Part shown: positions 35,701 to 42,601 of the stretch, piece by piece | Position numbering within the stretch: the stretch's first letter is position 1 | How the letters are laid out: the number at the start of each line of letters is the position of its first letter | From: Chloroflexota bacterium | GTDB lineage: Bacteria > Chloroflexota > FW602-bin22 > JACPRP01 | Direction of reading: 5' to 3' | Assembly: GCA_016210495.1 (NCBI GenBank) | Contig: JACQUC010000128.1 | Location: 1 to 60,990, forward strand | Length of the DNA stretch: 60,990 nt | Notes under the pieces: generated by a model | Databases searched by the model: none | The model's input: the letters and a program-made list of their open reading frames with translations, nothing else | What the model was told of the DNA's origin: nothing | Made by a program: the position numbers and the translations under genes

Positions 35701-36840
35701 CGCTGGTCTTCGGTGGCACGCACCTTCGTCAGAGAGCTGATCTTCAGACTGGCGGCAAGCATTATCTTCAAGCTAGCCAAGGATCTCCCCAAGTACGTGA
35801 TAATCAATCTCCCGGACGCGGAGGAGTTCTTCAAGCTGCCAAAAGAGGATAAGCAGCTTTATCGGCGCCTCGCGCAGTACATCGAGTGTAAGGGAAGCTA
35901 CGACCACGAGCGAATGAAGCTGGACTTGTGCAGCGCCCTGAGTTTCAGGAACTTGCACATCGAGGGCGTCAATTTGATGGCCCTCGTCGCCCACCTGACG
36001 GAGGACCCAGTTTCGTTTGTCCCATTCATGGAAGAAGTGCGGGAGATCGCTCGCCACGACCCGGTGCCGAGCCCGTGGGTGAGCACTGTGCCCTTTCTCC
36101 TTCAGACGCTACTGGATCGGGACCCCAATAATGACCTGGCCCACGATTTGTTCGTGACCAGCGTGAAGCTTCAGCAAGAATACTATGTGGCACATTCTCA
36201 CGTTCCTGGCAAGGAGCGCACGCAGGTTTACAAAGCCCCTTACGCGAGTTTCCTCGGTCCATCGGCTATGTACGATTCTGAAAGATACAACTCCCAGGGA
36301 AAAGAGAAGCGGATGGCCGATTTCATCCGTGGGCGAGTGATGGACGCGCTGGAGCGAAGGGACGCCGTCTTTTTCGACTACCTGCTCGACACCGAGCTTC
36401 AGTTGGTCGGGCTGGAAATGAAGAAGCCGGCTGTCGCTCTGGAAGTCGTGTCGATGTTCTTCTCCAGGCTGGACTTCTCGCGGGAGGGCGAAGACCGCGA
36501 AATCGTCGACATGACCGAAAGGTTTCTCGCCAGGCTCAGGCTTTCCTTTCCTGCCGAGGTAGACGACTTCCTCGAGGATCAGCGTGCCGACGAGGAGTTC
36601 AGCCTGCGGGTGAGGACCAACGAGCCGGTCGAAACCGTCGGCGGCCTGATTGGCCTGCGAAGCTGGTTCTTCGCCCGCGACACAGTGATCCAGCACTCGC
36701 CCAGCCTGCGGGCGGTGCTGATACGCATCATGGCTCAGGCTGCCGACTGCAAGGATTTCAAAGCCTGGGCGGATTACTTTATCCGCGAGTTGATCAACCT
36801 TGCCTACGGTAAGGACATCCTGCGCAGGACGTCTCGCTGA
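32722..36840 (+). CDS. HEPN-like/STAND NTPase, larger relative
   Basis: This 1372-aa protein most likely starts at TTG 32722, about six bases after GGAGG; an upstream ATG at 32608 would overlap the previous gene. The N-terminal domain has ASMGTW (86-91) and ERNRLVHE (142-149), matching its neighbour and giving the HEPN-like R-x4-H motif. The NTPase has Walker A GKSGVGKSS (365-373) and Walker B VVLVIDAINEH (455-465). The C-terminal 650 residues are helical and may be HEAT-like; I see no clear TPRs. The gene looks more GC-rich than the preceding one, so the two may have separate histories despite their common architecture. Confidence 0.8.
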   Translation: MTESHANLTPLDRLVLGTYPYPIAVNYRQMLDARYWPVKVLLGIRVFEYTVRILSLCAISQYVSGDAASMKDKTLNQLLIERLARASMGTWKQMFFDILKAYAGRREQLFVTEMYDLYWDTSRSPHRKRPGVYEPFDKIIGERNRLVHEMIFPGSDDEWVSLGRRIVSLTQEVLNLASFFQGYDLLSILARRGDGYAYTLFKGERIVTLTGRLASEQELTPNWFYLGHQNSRFLRLHPLFLGWEEERMSELLESCVRDAALFDKFSSRSVSYVATVLQKTFDRKELVPEFEQAVYENIRMLKRTRHEAPQLTWNLLHAVAVENIEHCFGDLKSRYCRDRYLQRQEAKRAFHDFIASDKKLFVVVGKSGVGKSSFFLSIVDENVGMDDVCFLLFDANSIRLGPDQRLTEKLGEHFKEYVSLRRLDGNGGSILDSEVDAVNFLAEIDRIVDIDSRKVVLVIDAINEHSNPYLLFDRIKEMIEQNPKRWLKVAVSSRPEVWDKLSKHVILPGGWFFASSRHSATGVSLIGDRCSVELRPFTEQERPLVFDLYRGPFKIQTYYEELSPEIREVIADPLALSLIAETNRNRRIPEHLDPREIYRLYVEHLLTSEPPRLREADVEFLESEIMPLLVDVDKAVYRRGVAASDLHNRRTRDGRSLVDFVNSEAVITEANRHNLVQAGSPVEEKIEDESPLSDGTLVCQSFINLRDVEIIVKKGEGSDYELGFLYERFYEHFAGKRLQYLATQEGDKAAFFARMIAITKEHHFLWGGVKNALIGDAKELVSSAHRDRFGKNAPTTPFTEKSITAGMATLRSLCFSQDTRVKEMLVDALCDLGRDGPQWRAAVEKLLSSIVIQRKKPSLAARWTARLRSRVAGEDVVLRNAKKIAVEVGSVLGFRELLQAALLDDYSTVRAAAVRYSYHLWERDRAPGFQIVHWLADSVAHGFIPNLRAFEGVFVLSLTILFDHPEDTEVRSQLQKAWRVIIDKFLGVNASASRWSSVARTFVRELIFRLAASIIFKLAKDLPKYVIINLPDAEEFFKLPKEDKQLYRRLAQYIECKGSYDHERMKLDLCSALSFRNLHIEGVNLMALVAHLTEDPVSFVPFMEEVREIARHDPVPSPWVSTVPFLLQTLLDRDPNNDLAHDLFVTSVKLQQEYYVAHSHVPGKERTQVYKAPYASFLGPSAMYDSERYNSQGKEKRMADFIRGRVMDALERRDAVFFDYLLDTELQLVGLEMKKPAVALEVVSMFFSRLDFSREGEDREIVDMTERFLARLRLSFPAEVDDFLEDQRADEEFSLRVRTNEPVETVGGLIGLRSWFFARDTVIQHSPSLRAVLIRIMAQAADCKDFKAWADYFIRELINLAYGKDILRRTSR

Positions 36841-36864
36841 CGTGCGCTCGCCGGCACCATGCTG

Positions 36865-36870
36865 TATAAT
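36865..36870 (+). promoter_or_regulatory. -10 box before the alpha/beta hydrolase
   Basis: TATAAT occurs 24 bases before the ATG at 36895, with no good -35 box. Its position inside the longer open frame argues for the downstream start. Confidence 0.4.
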
Positions 36871-36894
36871 GCGCTTGGCGAGGCCAAGGCAAGG

Positions 36895-37734
36895 ATGTTG
36901 ACCGTGGTCGAGGAATTTGTGAGCGTGGCCGGCAGACGAATACGTATCTTGCTAGAGGGCAGCGGCCCTCCTCTCGTGCTGGTGCACGGCCTGGGTGGAT
37001 CGGCGGACTGGTGGCTGCCGTCACTGCCTTCGTTTTCGCGGGCCTACACGACCTTCGCCGTCGATTTGCCAGGCAGTGGCGGGTCTGACCCGCCGATCGA
37101 CGCGGATCTCGAGGCCCCGGAGAGCTTCCTGCTGGCATTGTACGATACGCTGGGAATCGAAGTGGCCCATCTAGTGGGTCACTCGATGGGTGGGTACGTC
37201 GCGGCCCTTTTTGCGGCAAGCCATCCGGAGCGCGTCGATCACCTCGTGCTGGTCTCCAACGCGGGATTCGGCCAGTTTAAGGGCCGACTCCTGCGAATTA
37301 TGGCATTGCCGCTGGTGGGGGAGATGCTGACGATGACCGGCGATCTTGGGGTCGAGATCTTCGCGCGCTCCCTCTTCTATGACCAGAGCAAGGTTCCCAG
37401 GGACCTCATCGCCATCGCCAAGAAATACGCCGCCAGGCGGGGGTTCTCCACCAGCTTTCTGCGCATGGTCAGAACCGGCGTCAGCCCGCTCAAAGGATGG
37501 ATATTGCCGACACTCCACGAGCCATTGAGGCGATTCCAGCGCCCGCTACTTATCGTCTGGGGCGACCACGACTGCGTCTTCTCGGTCCGGCACGCGCTCG
37601 ATTTGAGGGCCCGGTTGCCAAACGCCACTATTCAAGTGTTCGACCGCTGCGGGCACATGCCGCAGATCGAGCACCGCGACAAGTTTAACGAGTTGGTGCT
37701 CGCTTTCCTGGAGAGTGCGCCTTTCTTGTCATAG
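36895..37734 (+). CDS. alpha/beta hydrolase
   Basis: The 279-aa protein is a complete alpha/beta hydrolase: oxyanion HGLGG (about 25), nucleophile elbow GHSMGGY, acid in VWGDHDCVF and catalytic His in CGHMPQIEH. An upstream ATG at 36859 is in frame, but a TATAAT box falls between the two. It may belong to the family of meta-cleavage-product hydrolases or esterases; the substrate is unknown. It converges on the parB-like gene. Confidence 0.9.
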   Translation: MLTVVEEFVSVAGRRIRILLEGSGPPLVLVHGLGGSADWWLPSLPSFSRAYTTFAVDLPGSGGSDPPIDADLEAPESFLLALYDTLGIEVAHLVGHSMGGYVAALFAASHPERVDHLVLVSNAGFGQFKGRLLRIMALPLVGEMLTMTGDLGVEIFARSLFYDQSKVPRDLIAIAKKYAARRGFSTSFLRMVRTGVSPLKGWILPTLHEPLRRFQRPLLIVWGDHDCVFSVRHALDLRARLPNATIQVFDRCGHMPQIEHRDKFNELVLAFLESAPFLS

Positions 37735-37751
37735 TCCGAGTGATGCTAGGC

Positions 37752-37774
37752 AGCATACTTGCCTTCGGTATGCT
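37752..37774. terminator. hairpin between convergent genes
   Basis: AGCATAC pairs with GTATGCT around a 9-base loop, 18 bases after the hydrolase stop. There is no U-run, so termination is uncertain. Confidence 0.35.
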
Positions 37775-37890
37775 CATTCGGTGAAAGATTCACCACTTTG
37801 CGGCTCTGGCGCGGACGGTCGTCATGTGACTCCAGCTTGCTCCATCTGGGGACGGTTCTTGCCAGCCTTTGGTCGGCGGCCATGCTCTAC

Positions 37891-38856
37891 TTACTTTCCA
37901 GCCTCAGCGCACTCACCATGTATCTCCTTCACTTCACCGATCCTGTCCAGGCAGCGCTGATCCACGCGCTGAGACCGAACAGCGTGCCTGAGCGCTATCG
38001 CCAGATCGTACAGTTCCTCGACCATCTCCCCGAAGTCCTGTTCCTCTCGCTCAGGCAGGATGTCTTTGAGACTCGGACGTGCGTGAGAACACGACGGCGC
38101 ATACTCATAATCGCCGCCGTCGTCATCTTCCGGCTCGTCTTCGGCGTCGTCCTCTGTTTCATTCCGGACGGCATTGTCGAGGGCAACGTCCCTCGGGGCA
38201 AGAGAGCGTACCTGTTCCGTCGTGGCTCCGATGCCGATCATCTCTCGCCTGGTTTCCTCGTCCTTGCCAAGCAGTGCAGCGGCAGCCGTGACTGAGATGG
38301 TGCCACCCTTCACCGCATCGGCGAGCTCGGGGTCGTCGAAGACCCTGAGATGGCGACATACGTAACTCTTGTACTTGTGGATTAGCCGGGCCAATTCGTT
38401 CACCCCGAGGTTCAGCTCGTCCTTGAGCAGTTTGAGGGCTTCCGCCTCTTCCCAATCGGTCAGGTTCTGCCGTTGAATGTTCTCGGCCAGGGCGACGCGC
38501 AGCAGGTCCGCGCCGCTTTGCATAGTGGCGGCGATAGGGTCGACGATGATGCCGCAGAGGATTTCTTTCCAGCCGAGTTGCTCCATTGCCCTGAGCCGCC
38601 TGTAGCCAAAGATGAGTTCGTAGCGGCCATTGGGCTTGCGCCTCACCACCGGGGGTTGCAGGAGGCCGTTTTGCAGGATGTCCTGGGCCAGTTCCTTGAT
38701 CTCGTCTTCGGAGACTGCTTTGCGCGGCTGGCGTGGGTTAGGGTCGATGAGACGGGTGGGAATACAGTAAGATCGTCCTAAGAGGCGAGGAATGGCAGCA
38801 AACGGCTGATCCAGTGGCGCTAAGTGGAGTTCACTTTTGAAGCAGTAACGGATCAC
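37891..38856 (-). CDS. ParB/Spo0J/RepB-like partition or nucleoid-binding protein
   Basis: The 321-aa protein has the ParB CTPase/N-domain (IDPNPRQPRK, then LIFGYRRLRAMEQLGW; the usual GERRxRA is FGYRRLRA), ALAENIQRQNLTDWEEAEAL and a helix-turn-helix segment GVNELARLIHKYKSYVCRHLRV. The acidic tail (EDDAEDEPEDDDGG) is unusual. No parA or parS-like site is beside it. It is not clearly chromosomal ParB and may be cargo of a mobile region. The first 15 codons overlap short direct repeats at 38827-38892, so the real start may be further inside, nearer the conserved part. Confidence 0.85.
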   Translation of the reverse strand: MIRYCFKSELHLAPLDQPFAAIPRLLGRSYCIPTRLIDPNPRQPRKAVSEDEIKELAQDILQNGLLQPPVVRRKPNGRYELIFGYRRLRAMEQLGWKEILCGIIVDPIAATMQSGADLLRVALAENIQRQNLTDWEEAEALKLLKDELNLGVNELARLIHKYKSYVCRHLRVFDDPELADAVKGGTISVTAAAALLGKDEETRREMIGIGATTEQVRSLAPRDVALDNAVRNETEDDAEDEPEDDDGGDYEYAPSCSHARPSLKDILPEREEQDFGEMVEELYDLAIALRHAVRSQRVDQRCLDRIGEVKEIHGECAEAGK

Positions 38857-38892
38857 TTTTCAAGCATTAATTAAGAGTTCACTTTTCAGTCG
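38827..38892. repeat. three short direct repeats at the parB start
   Basis: TCACTTTT recurs at 38831, 38853 and 38879 within longer similar units (GAGTTCACTTTTGAAGCA, GGATCACTTTTCAAGCA, GAGTTCACTTTTCAGTCG). Multiple such copies resemble the terminal repeats of IS21-family elements or iteron-like binding sites. Confidence 0.55.
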
Positions 38893-38898
38893 TTCCTG

Positions 38899-39076
38899 GT
38901 AACTACTCAGGTACCTTGTCCGCTAAGGTGCTAAAACGGCGTTTTTCGGGTCAATGGACGGCTCTGACCGCTCTGGAAGCATCTATCCAAGCGGCAATTG
39001 CGCCCGTTTTGCTGCCTGAAAGGCCGCTTCCGGGGCGAAAATAGCAGGCTATCGATCAGGGTACCTGAGTAGTTAC
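38899..39076. mobile_element. 178-bp IS66-type MITE
   Basis: Both ends are the 17-bp inverted repeat GTAACTACTCAGGTACC (38899-38915, complement at 39060-39076). The 8-base sequence CGTTCCTG flanks it directly on both sides (38891-38898 and 39077-39084). IS66-family elements have ends beginning GTAA and make 8-bp target duplications. The inside is too short for a gene, so it is a non-autonomous element moved by a transposase elsewhere. Confidence 0.85.
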
Positions 39077-39108
39077 CGTTCCTGACACGAAGAAGCGACC
39101 GAAAACTA

Positions 39109-39177
39109 TTGACATCGGACCTACCCTATGCTATACTGCCTACGATTTTATGAGATTGGTGTTTCACTTTGCGAGAC
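39109..39177 (+). promoter_or_regulatory. promoter-operator of the UbiD operon (copy 3)
   Basis: TTGACA (39109-39114), 17 bases, TATACT (39132-39137). Downstream: GAGAT (39152-39156), GTTTC (39161-39165), ACTTTGC, GAGAC (39173-39177). Spacing and most bases match the element before the IclR gene at 1619, including ATGCTATACT and TTGCGAGACAA. The leader to the UbiD ATG is about 240 bases. Confidence 0.78.
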
Positions 39178-39244
39178 AAGATGGCCCGCTGCCTCGGAGG
39201 TAGCGATGCCACTCTCATTTCTTTGATTTCCCTTTGCGGTCTTG

Positions 39245-39294
39245 GCCCCGCCCTGCGGGGCTCCGATCCCATTTGCTGCTGCGGAGATCGGAGC
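39245..39294 (+). promoter_or_regulatory. two adjoining leader hairpins
   Basis: GCCCCGC-CCT-GCGGGGC (39245-39261) and GCTCCGATC...GATCGGAGC (39260-39268 with 39286-39294) share two bases, so the full stems exclude each other. They lie in the untranslated leader of the UbiD operon and could slow or end transcription. Confidence 0.4.
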
Positions 39295-39384
39295 GCCCTT
39301 TGCGGTTAGCGTCTTTTTCCAGTTACTCGATCCTTTTGCGGTGAAGTCAATCAACACGCAATAGTCTAGACGAGGGGATGGAAT

Positions 39385-40854
39385 ATGGCATACGACGACG
39401 TCAGAGAGTACATGGATGCCCTGGAGAAGTGGGGGGAGCTGGTGCGCATCGAAGCCGAAGTCGACTGGAACCTCGAAATCGGCGCGGTGATGCGCCATAG
39501 TTGCGAGATCGGCACGCCCGCGGCCCACTTCAAGAAGATCCGCGGCTATGGCCCGGAATATTCCGTTTTCGGACCTCCTGTGGCCAGGGGCAGCATCGCC
39601 ACGTGGAGCAAAGTCGCCATCGCTATGGAGCTCGATCCGGAGATTCCCTATCACGCCCTACAAAGAGAGTACATGCGGCGTATCTCCAATCCGATCAAGC
39701 CGTACCAGGTGTCCACGGGGCCTTGCAAAGAGAACATTCACGTCGGCAAGGACGTTAATCTTTTCAAGTTTCCCGTCCCCTACATCCACGAAGGGGACGG
39801 TGGCCGCTACATTGCTACCTGGGCTTTCACCATCACCAAGGACCCAGACAGCGACTGGACGAACTGGGGCGTGTACCGCCAGATGATCCATACCAGGAAC
39901 AGAACCGGGGGACTCATCTGGCCGCAGCAGCACAACGGAATGATGTATTACCGCAAGTACGAGGCTCGCAACAAGCCGATGCCCTTCGCCACCGTCATCG
40001 GCTGCGATCCTATCTGCACCATCGTGGGCACGATCGCCTTCCCGGCTGGCGTCAACGAGGCGGACATGGCCGGTGGAATTCGCCAGGAGCCCGTGCAGCT
40101 CGTCAAGTGCGAGACCAATGACCTGCTGGTGCCCGCCACCGCCGAAATAGTCATCGAAGGCGTCGTCATGCCCCGCGAACGGTGGGATGAAGGCCCCTTC
40201 GGCGAGTACACGGGCTACCGTGCTTCGCCGCGAATGCCACGTCCGGTCTACCGGGTCGAGTGCGTCACGCATCGAAACAACCCCGTTTTCACCGCAAACT
40301 GCGAGGGCATCCCCATCACCGAGTCCCACCTGGCTTGCCAGTCCCTCGGCTCGTGCGCCCAGGCGCTGCTGTCCTTCAGGGACGCCGGAATTCCCGTGAG
40401 AGACGCTTATGTGCCGCCCCATTCGGCTGGCAATGGCATCGTTGTGGCGGTAAAGAAAGACTACGCGGGCATAGCCCATCACATCGTCGGTGCCTCCGTC
40501 GCCCACAAGGAGGGGTTCCGCTATCTCCACACCGTGATCTGTGATGACGACGTGGACGTGCACGACCTGAACCAGGTGATGCACGCCTTCGCGACCAAGT
40601 GCAACCCCAGGCGTGGGGTGCAGCAGAAAGACTACTCGGTGGGATGGGGACTCGTGCCATTCCTCGATCTACACGAGCGACAGTTTGCCAAGGGCTACAC
40701 GGCCGCCTTCGACTGCACCTGGCCCGTGGAGTGGGATCGCTTCTCGGAGGTACCGCCGAAGGCATCCTTCAGCCAGGCATATCCAGAGGAGCTGCAAAAC
40801 GCGGTCATCGACAATTGGACAACTAAGTATGGTATGCCGGCGTCCGGCAAGTAA
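39385..40854 (+). CDS. UbiD family (de)carboxylase, paralogue 3
   Basis: The 489-aa protein is nearly the twin of the one at 2651: MAYDDVREYM, VDWNLEIGAVMR and EGPFGEYTGYRASPRMPRP are shared and differences are mostly conservative. The catalytic Arg (NWGVYRQ) and both Glu of EGPFGE are kept. It is the first gene of a long forward operon running to 48440. The ATG follows GAGGGGA. With small gamma-like proteins downstream, the arrangement recalls phenylphosphate carboxylase, where UbiD-like alpha and beta subunits act with a small subunit. Carboxylation as well as decarboxylation is therefore possible. Confidence 0.93.
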   Translation: MAYDDVREYMDALEKWGELVRIEAEVDWNLEIGAVMRHSCEIGTPAAHFKKIRGYGPEYSVFGPPVARGSIATWSKVAIAMELDPEIPYHALQREYMRRISNPIKPYQVSTGPCKENIHVGKDVNLFKFPVPYIHEGDGGRYIATWAFTITKDPDSDWTNWGVYRQMIHTRNRTGGLIWPQQHNGMMYYRKYEARNKPMPFATVIGCDPICTIVGTIAFPAGVNEADMAGGIRQEPVQLVKCETNDLLVPATAEIVIEGVVMPRERWDEGPFGEYTGYRASPRMPRPVYRVECVTHRNNPVFTANCEGIPITESHLACQSLGSCAQALLSFRDAGIPVRDAYVPPHSAGNGIVVAVKKDYAGIAHHIVGASVAHKEGFRYLHTVICDDDVDVHDLNQVMHAFATKCNPRRGVQQKDYSVGWGLVPFLDLHERQFAKGYTAAFDCTWPVEWDRFSEVPPKASFSQAYPEELQNAVIDNWTTKYGMPASGK

Positions 40855-40898
40855 CGCCAACAGCGCTCAATTCGCCTGCGAACTTTTGGAGGTAACAC

Positions 40899-41867
40899 GT
40901 GCAAGAACAAGGCGTCGAACTGATCAAGATGAACATCGACCAGTCGTGCGACTACAACTGCGAAGATTGCAGCCGCTACTTCGAATGCATCTCGCCAGTG
41001 AAGCTACAGATGTACGAGCGTGGTCGCATGGCCGTGGCGGCCAAGAAAATGGCCAGGATCAAGCGAAAGATCGTGGTGCTTGGTGGCAAAGGGGGCGTTG
41101 GCAAGACAACCGTGGCCGTCAACCTCTCGGCTGCGCTGGCCCAGCGAGGGCGGAGCGTCTGCTGCGTTGACTCCGACTTCGATAGCCCTTCCGTACCGAA
41201 GATGCTTGGGGTGAAAGGGCAGAAGATAACCGTCGGACGCGATGGGATCATCCCTGTCGAAAGCCCCTTTGGCGTTCGCGTGATCTCTACCGGACTGATT
41301 ATCGAGGACGCGGAGGTCATCACCTGGTACCACGACATGCGGCGCGGTGCCACGGAGGAGTTCTGTGCCCACGTGGCTTACGGCGAACTCGATTACCTGA
41401 TCGTCGACCTCCCTCCCGGCACCGGGTCCGACTCCATCAACATGATGCAGTACATTCCGGACCTGTCGGGCAGTCTGGTGGTAACAATAGCCTCCGAAGT
41501 TTCACAGGCGACGGCCCGGCGTGCGACTATCCTTTGCCGGAAGGCGAACATACCTGTTCTCGGCGTGGTCGAGAACATGAGCGGTTTCGTCTGCCCCGGC
41601 TGCGGCCACGACATCAACGTCCTACAGTTTGGCGGAGGAGAGAAGCTTGCTGGGGAGATGGATATACCGTTCCTGGGACGGCTCCCGCTGGAATTCGTGG
41701 TCTCAGAAGGTGCCGACCAGGGTGCTCCTTTCGTGATTCGGGCACCCGACTCGCCAGCGGCGAAGGCTTTCCAGGCCATTGTCGACAGGCTAGAAAGTAC
41801 CCTTGACGACGCGGAGAGGCAAAAGCGTTCGGCCGCGTTTGCGGCCGAACTGTCGACCAAGCGCTAA
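40899..41867 (+). CDS. Mrp/NBP35-type P-loop ATPase with N-terminal cysteine cluster
   Basis: The 322-aa protein has a deviant Walker A KGGVGKTT (64-71), a CVDSDFDSPS switch and LPPGTGSDS, as in Mrp/NBP35 iron-sulfur carrier ATPases. An N-terminal extension carries four Cys (C17, C21, C24, C30), and a CPGCG pair lies near residue 230, both suited to holding a 4Fe-4S cluster. GTG is the start, after GGAGG. The gene sits between UbiD and the small gamma-like proteins, so it may load a cluster into an enzyme of this pathway, for example a reductase, rather than serve the cell in general. Confidence 0.88.
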   Translation: MQEQGVELIKMNIDQSCDYNCEDCSRYFECISPVKLQMYERGRMAVAAKKMARIKRKIVVLGGKGGVGKTTVAVNLSAALAQRGRSVCCVDSDFDSPSVPKMLGVKGQKITVGRDGIIPVESPFGVRVISTGLIIEDAEVITWYHDMRRGATEEFCAHVAYGELDYLIVDLPPGTGSDSINMMQYIPDLSGSLVVTIASEVSQATARRATILCRKANIPVLGVVENMSGFVCPGCGHDINVLQFGGGEKLAGEMDIPFLGRLPLEFVVSEGADQGAPFVIRAPDSPAAKAFQAIVDRLESTLDDAERQKRSAAFAAELSTKR

Positions 41868-41884
41868 GCGAAAGGAGGCGCGCA

Positions 41885-42172
41885 ATGGCTGAGTATTCGG
41901 TCCTGTGCGAGTACGTGGAAAAGATCAAGGCCCAGGGACCCGGAGCGCACCATGTTACGCTCGAGGTTCGTGATATCGGCACTTGGGAGCGAAAGGTGGT
42001 GAAAGCCCTCGTGGCCAGGTCTGTGGATGACCTTGCCGATGGCGAGAAGCTCTTCATCGAGGACTATGGCGGCAATTTGCAGACTGCTCCGTGGGCGATC
42101 AAAGTGGTCGAGGAGCTGGATTCTGACGAGTTCGTCGCTACCCCCGAGGCCTACTTCAGGATGGGCTGGTAG
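41885..42172 (+). CDS. small UbiD-associated protein A (phenylphosphate carboxylase gamma-like)
   Basis: The 95-aa protein starts at ATG after AAAGGAGG, 17 bases after the ATPase stop. It shares the pattern V-RD--T-ERK-VKA-VARS-DDL-DGEKL, then PWAIKVVEELDSDE, with the proteins at 42230, 44115 and 44742. The repeated presence beside UbiD genes suggests a small subunit that binds a UbiD partner. The pattern resembles the small gamma subunit of phenylphosphate carboxylase; this resemblance is from memory of the family and not tested. Confidence 0.72.
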   Translation: MAEYSVLCEYVEKIKAQGPGAHHVTLEVRDIGTWERKVVKALVARSVDDLADGEKLFIEDYGGNLQTAPWAIKVVEELDSDEFVATPEAYFRMGW

Positions 42173-42229
42173 AAACCGCGTCCGGCCAGGACCATCCAGT
42201 CCGGTCGTTGTCGGTGATAGGAGGGAACT

Positions 42230-42502
42230 ATGGCGGAGTATCAGGTTCTGGAAGAAGATCTAAGAAACTACAAAGAAGGTGATGAAGTTCTGGTCCAGAT
42301 CGAGGATCGGGATACATTCGAGCACCTTGCCGTTCGCGCGATCATCTATCGATCCAGGGACCGTCTGCCGGACGGCGATACGCTGTGGATAAGGGCCCTC
42401 GAAAACGGCGTCATGCGGCCGGATCCATGGGCCATCAAGATCCTCGATGAGATACCGCACGACGAGTTCGCCCAGTACAAGTACACATTCTTTCATCGAT
42501 AG
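42230..42502 (+). CDS. small UbiD-associated protein B (gamma-like)
   Basis: The 90-aa relative has VLVQIEDRDTFEHLAVRAI, SRDRLPDGDTLWIR and DPWAIKILDEIPHDE. It starts at ATG after GGAGGG and precedes the UbiD gene at 42602. It looks like the most canonical of the four copies, with no extra tail. Confidence 0.72.
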   Translation: MAEYQVLEEDLRNYKEGDEVLVQIEDRDTFEHLAVRAIIYRSRDRLPDGDTLWIRALENGVMRPDPWAIKILDEIPHDEFAQYKYTFFHR

Positions 42503-42519
42503 TAGATCCCCACGCCTTC

Positions 42520-42545
42520 GTAGGGGCGGACGGCTCTGTCCGCCC
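42520..42545. repeat. GTAGGGGCGGAC palindromic repeat inside the operon
   Basis: GTAGGGGCGGAC faces GTCCGCCC between small protein B and the next UbiD gene, followed by CGGGGTGGGTGGGGGCATCGCA, also seen in part at 44641. Confidence 0.6.
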
Positions 42546-42601
42546 GGGGTGGGTGGGGGCATCGCACCTGAATCCGGATAGAACAGAAAGGAGAGGAGAA
42601 T

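Noticed and set aside
38827..38892. CRISPR array
   Set aside because: Only three short imperfect units with 22-26 base periods and no spacers of equal length; no cas genes.
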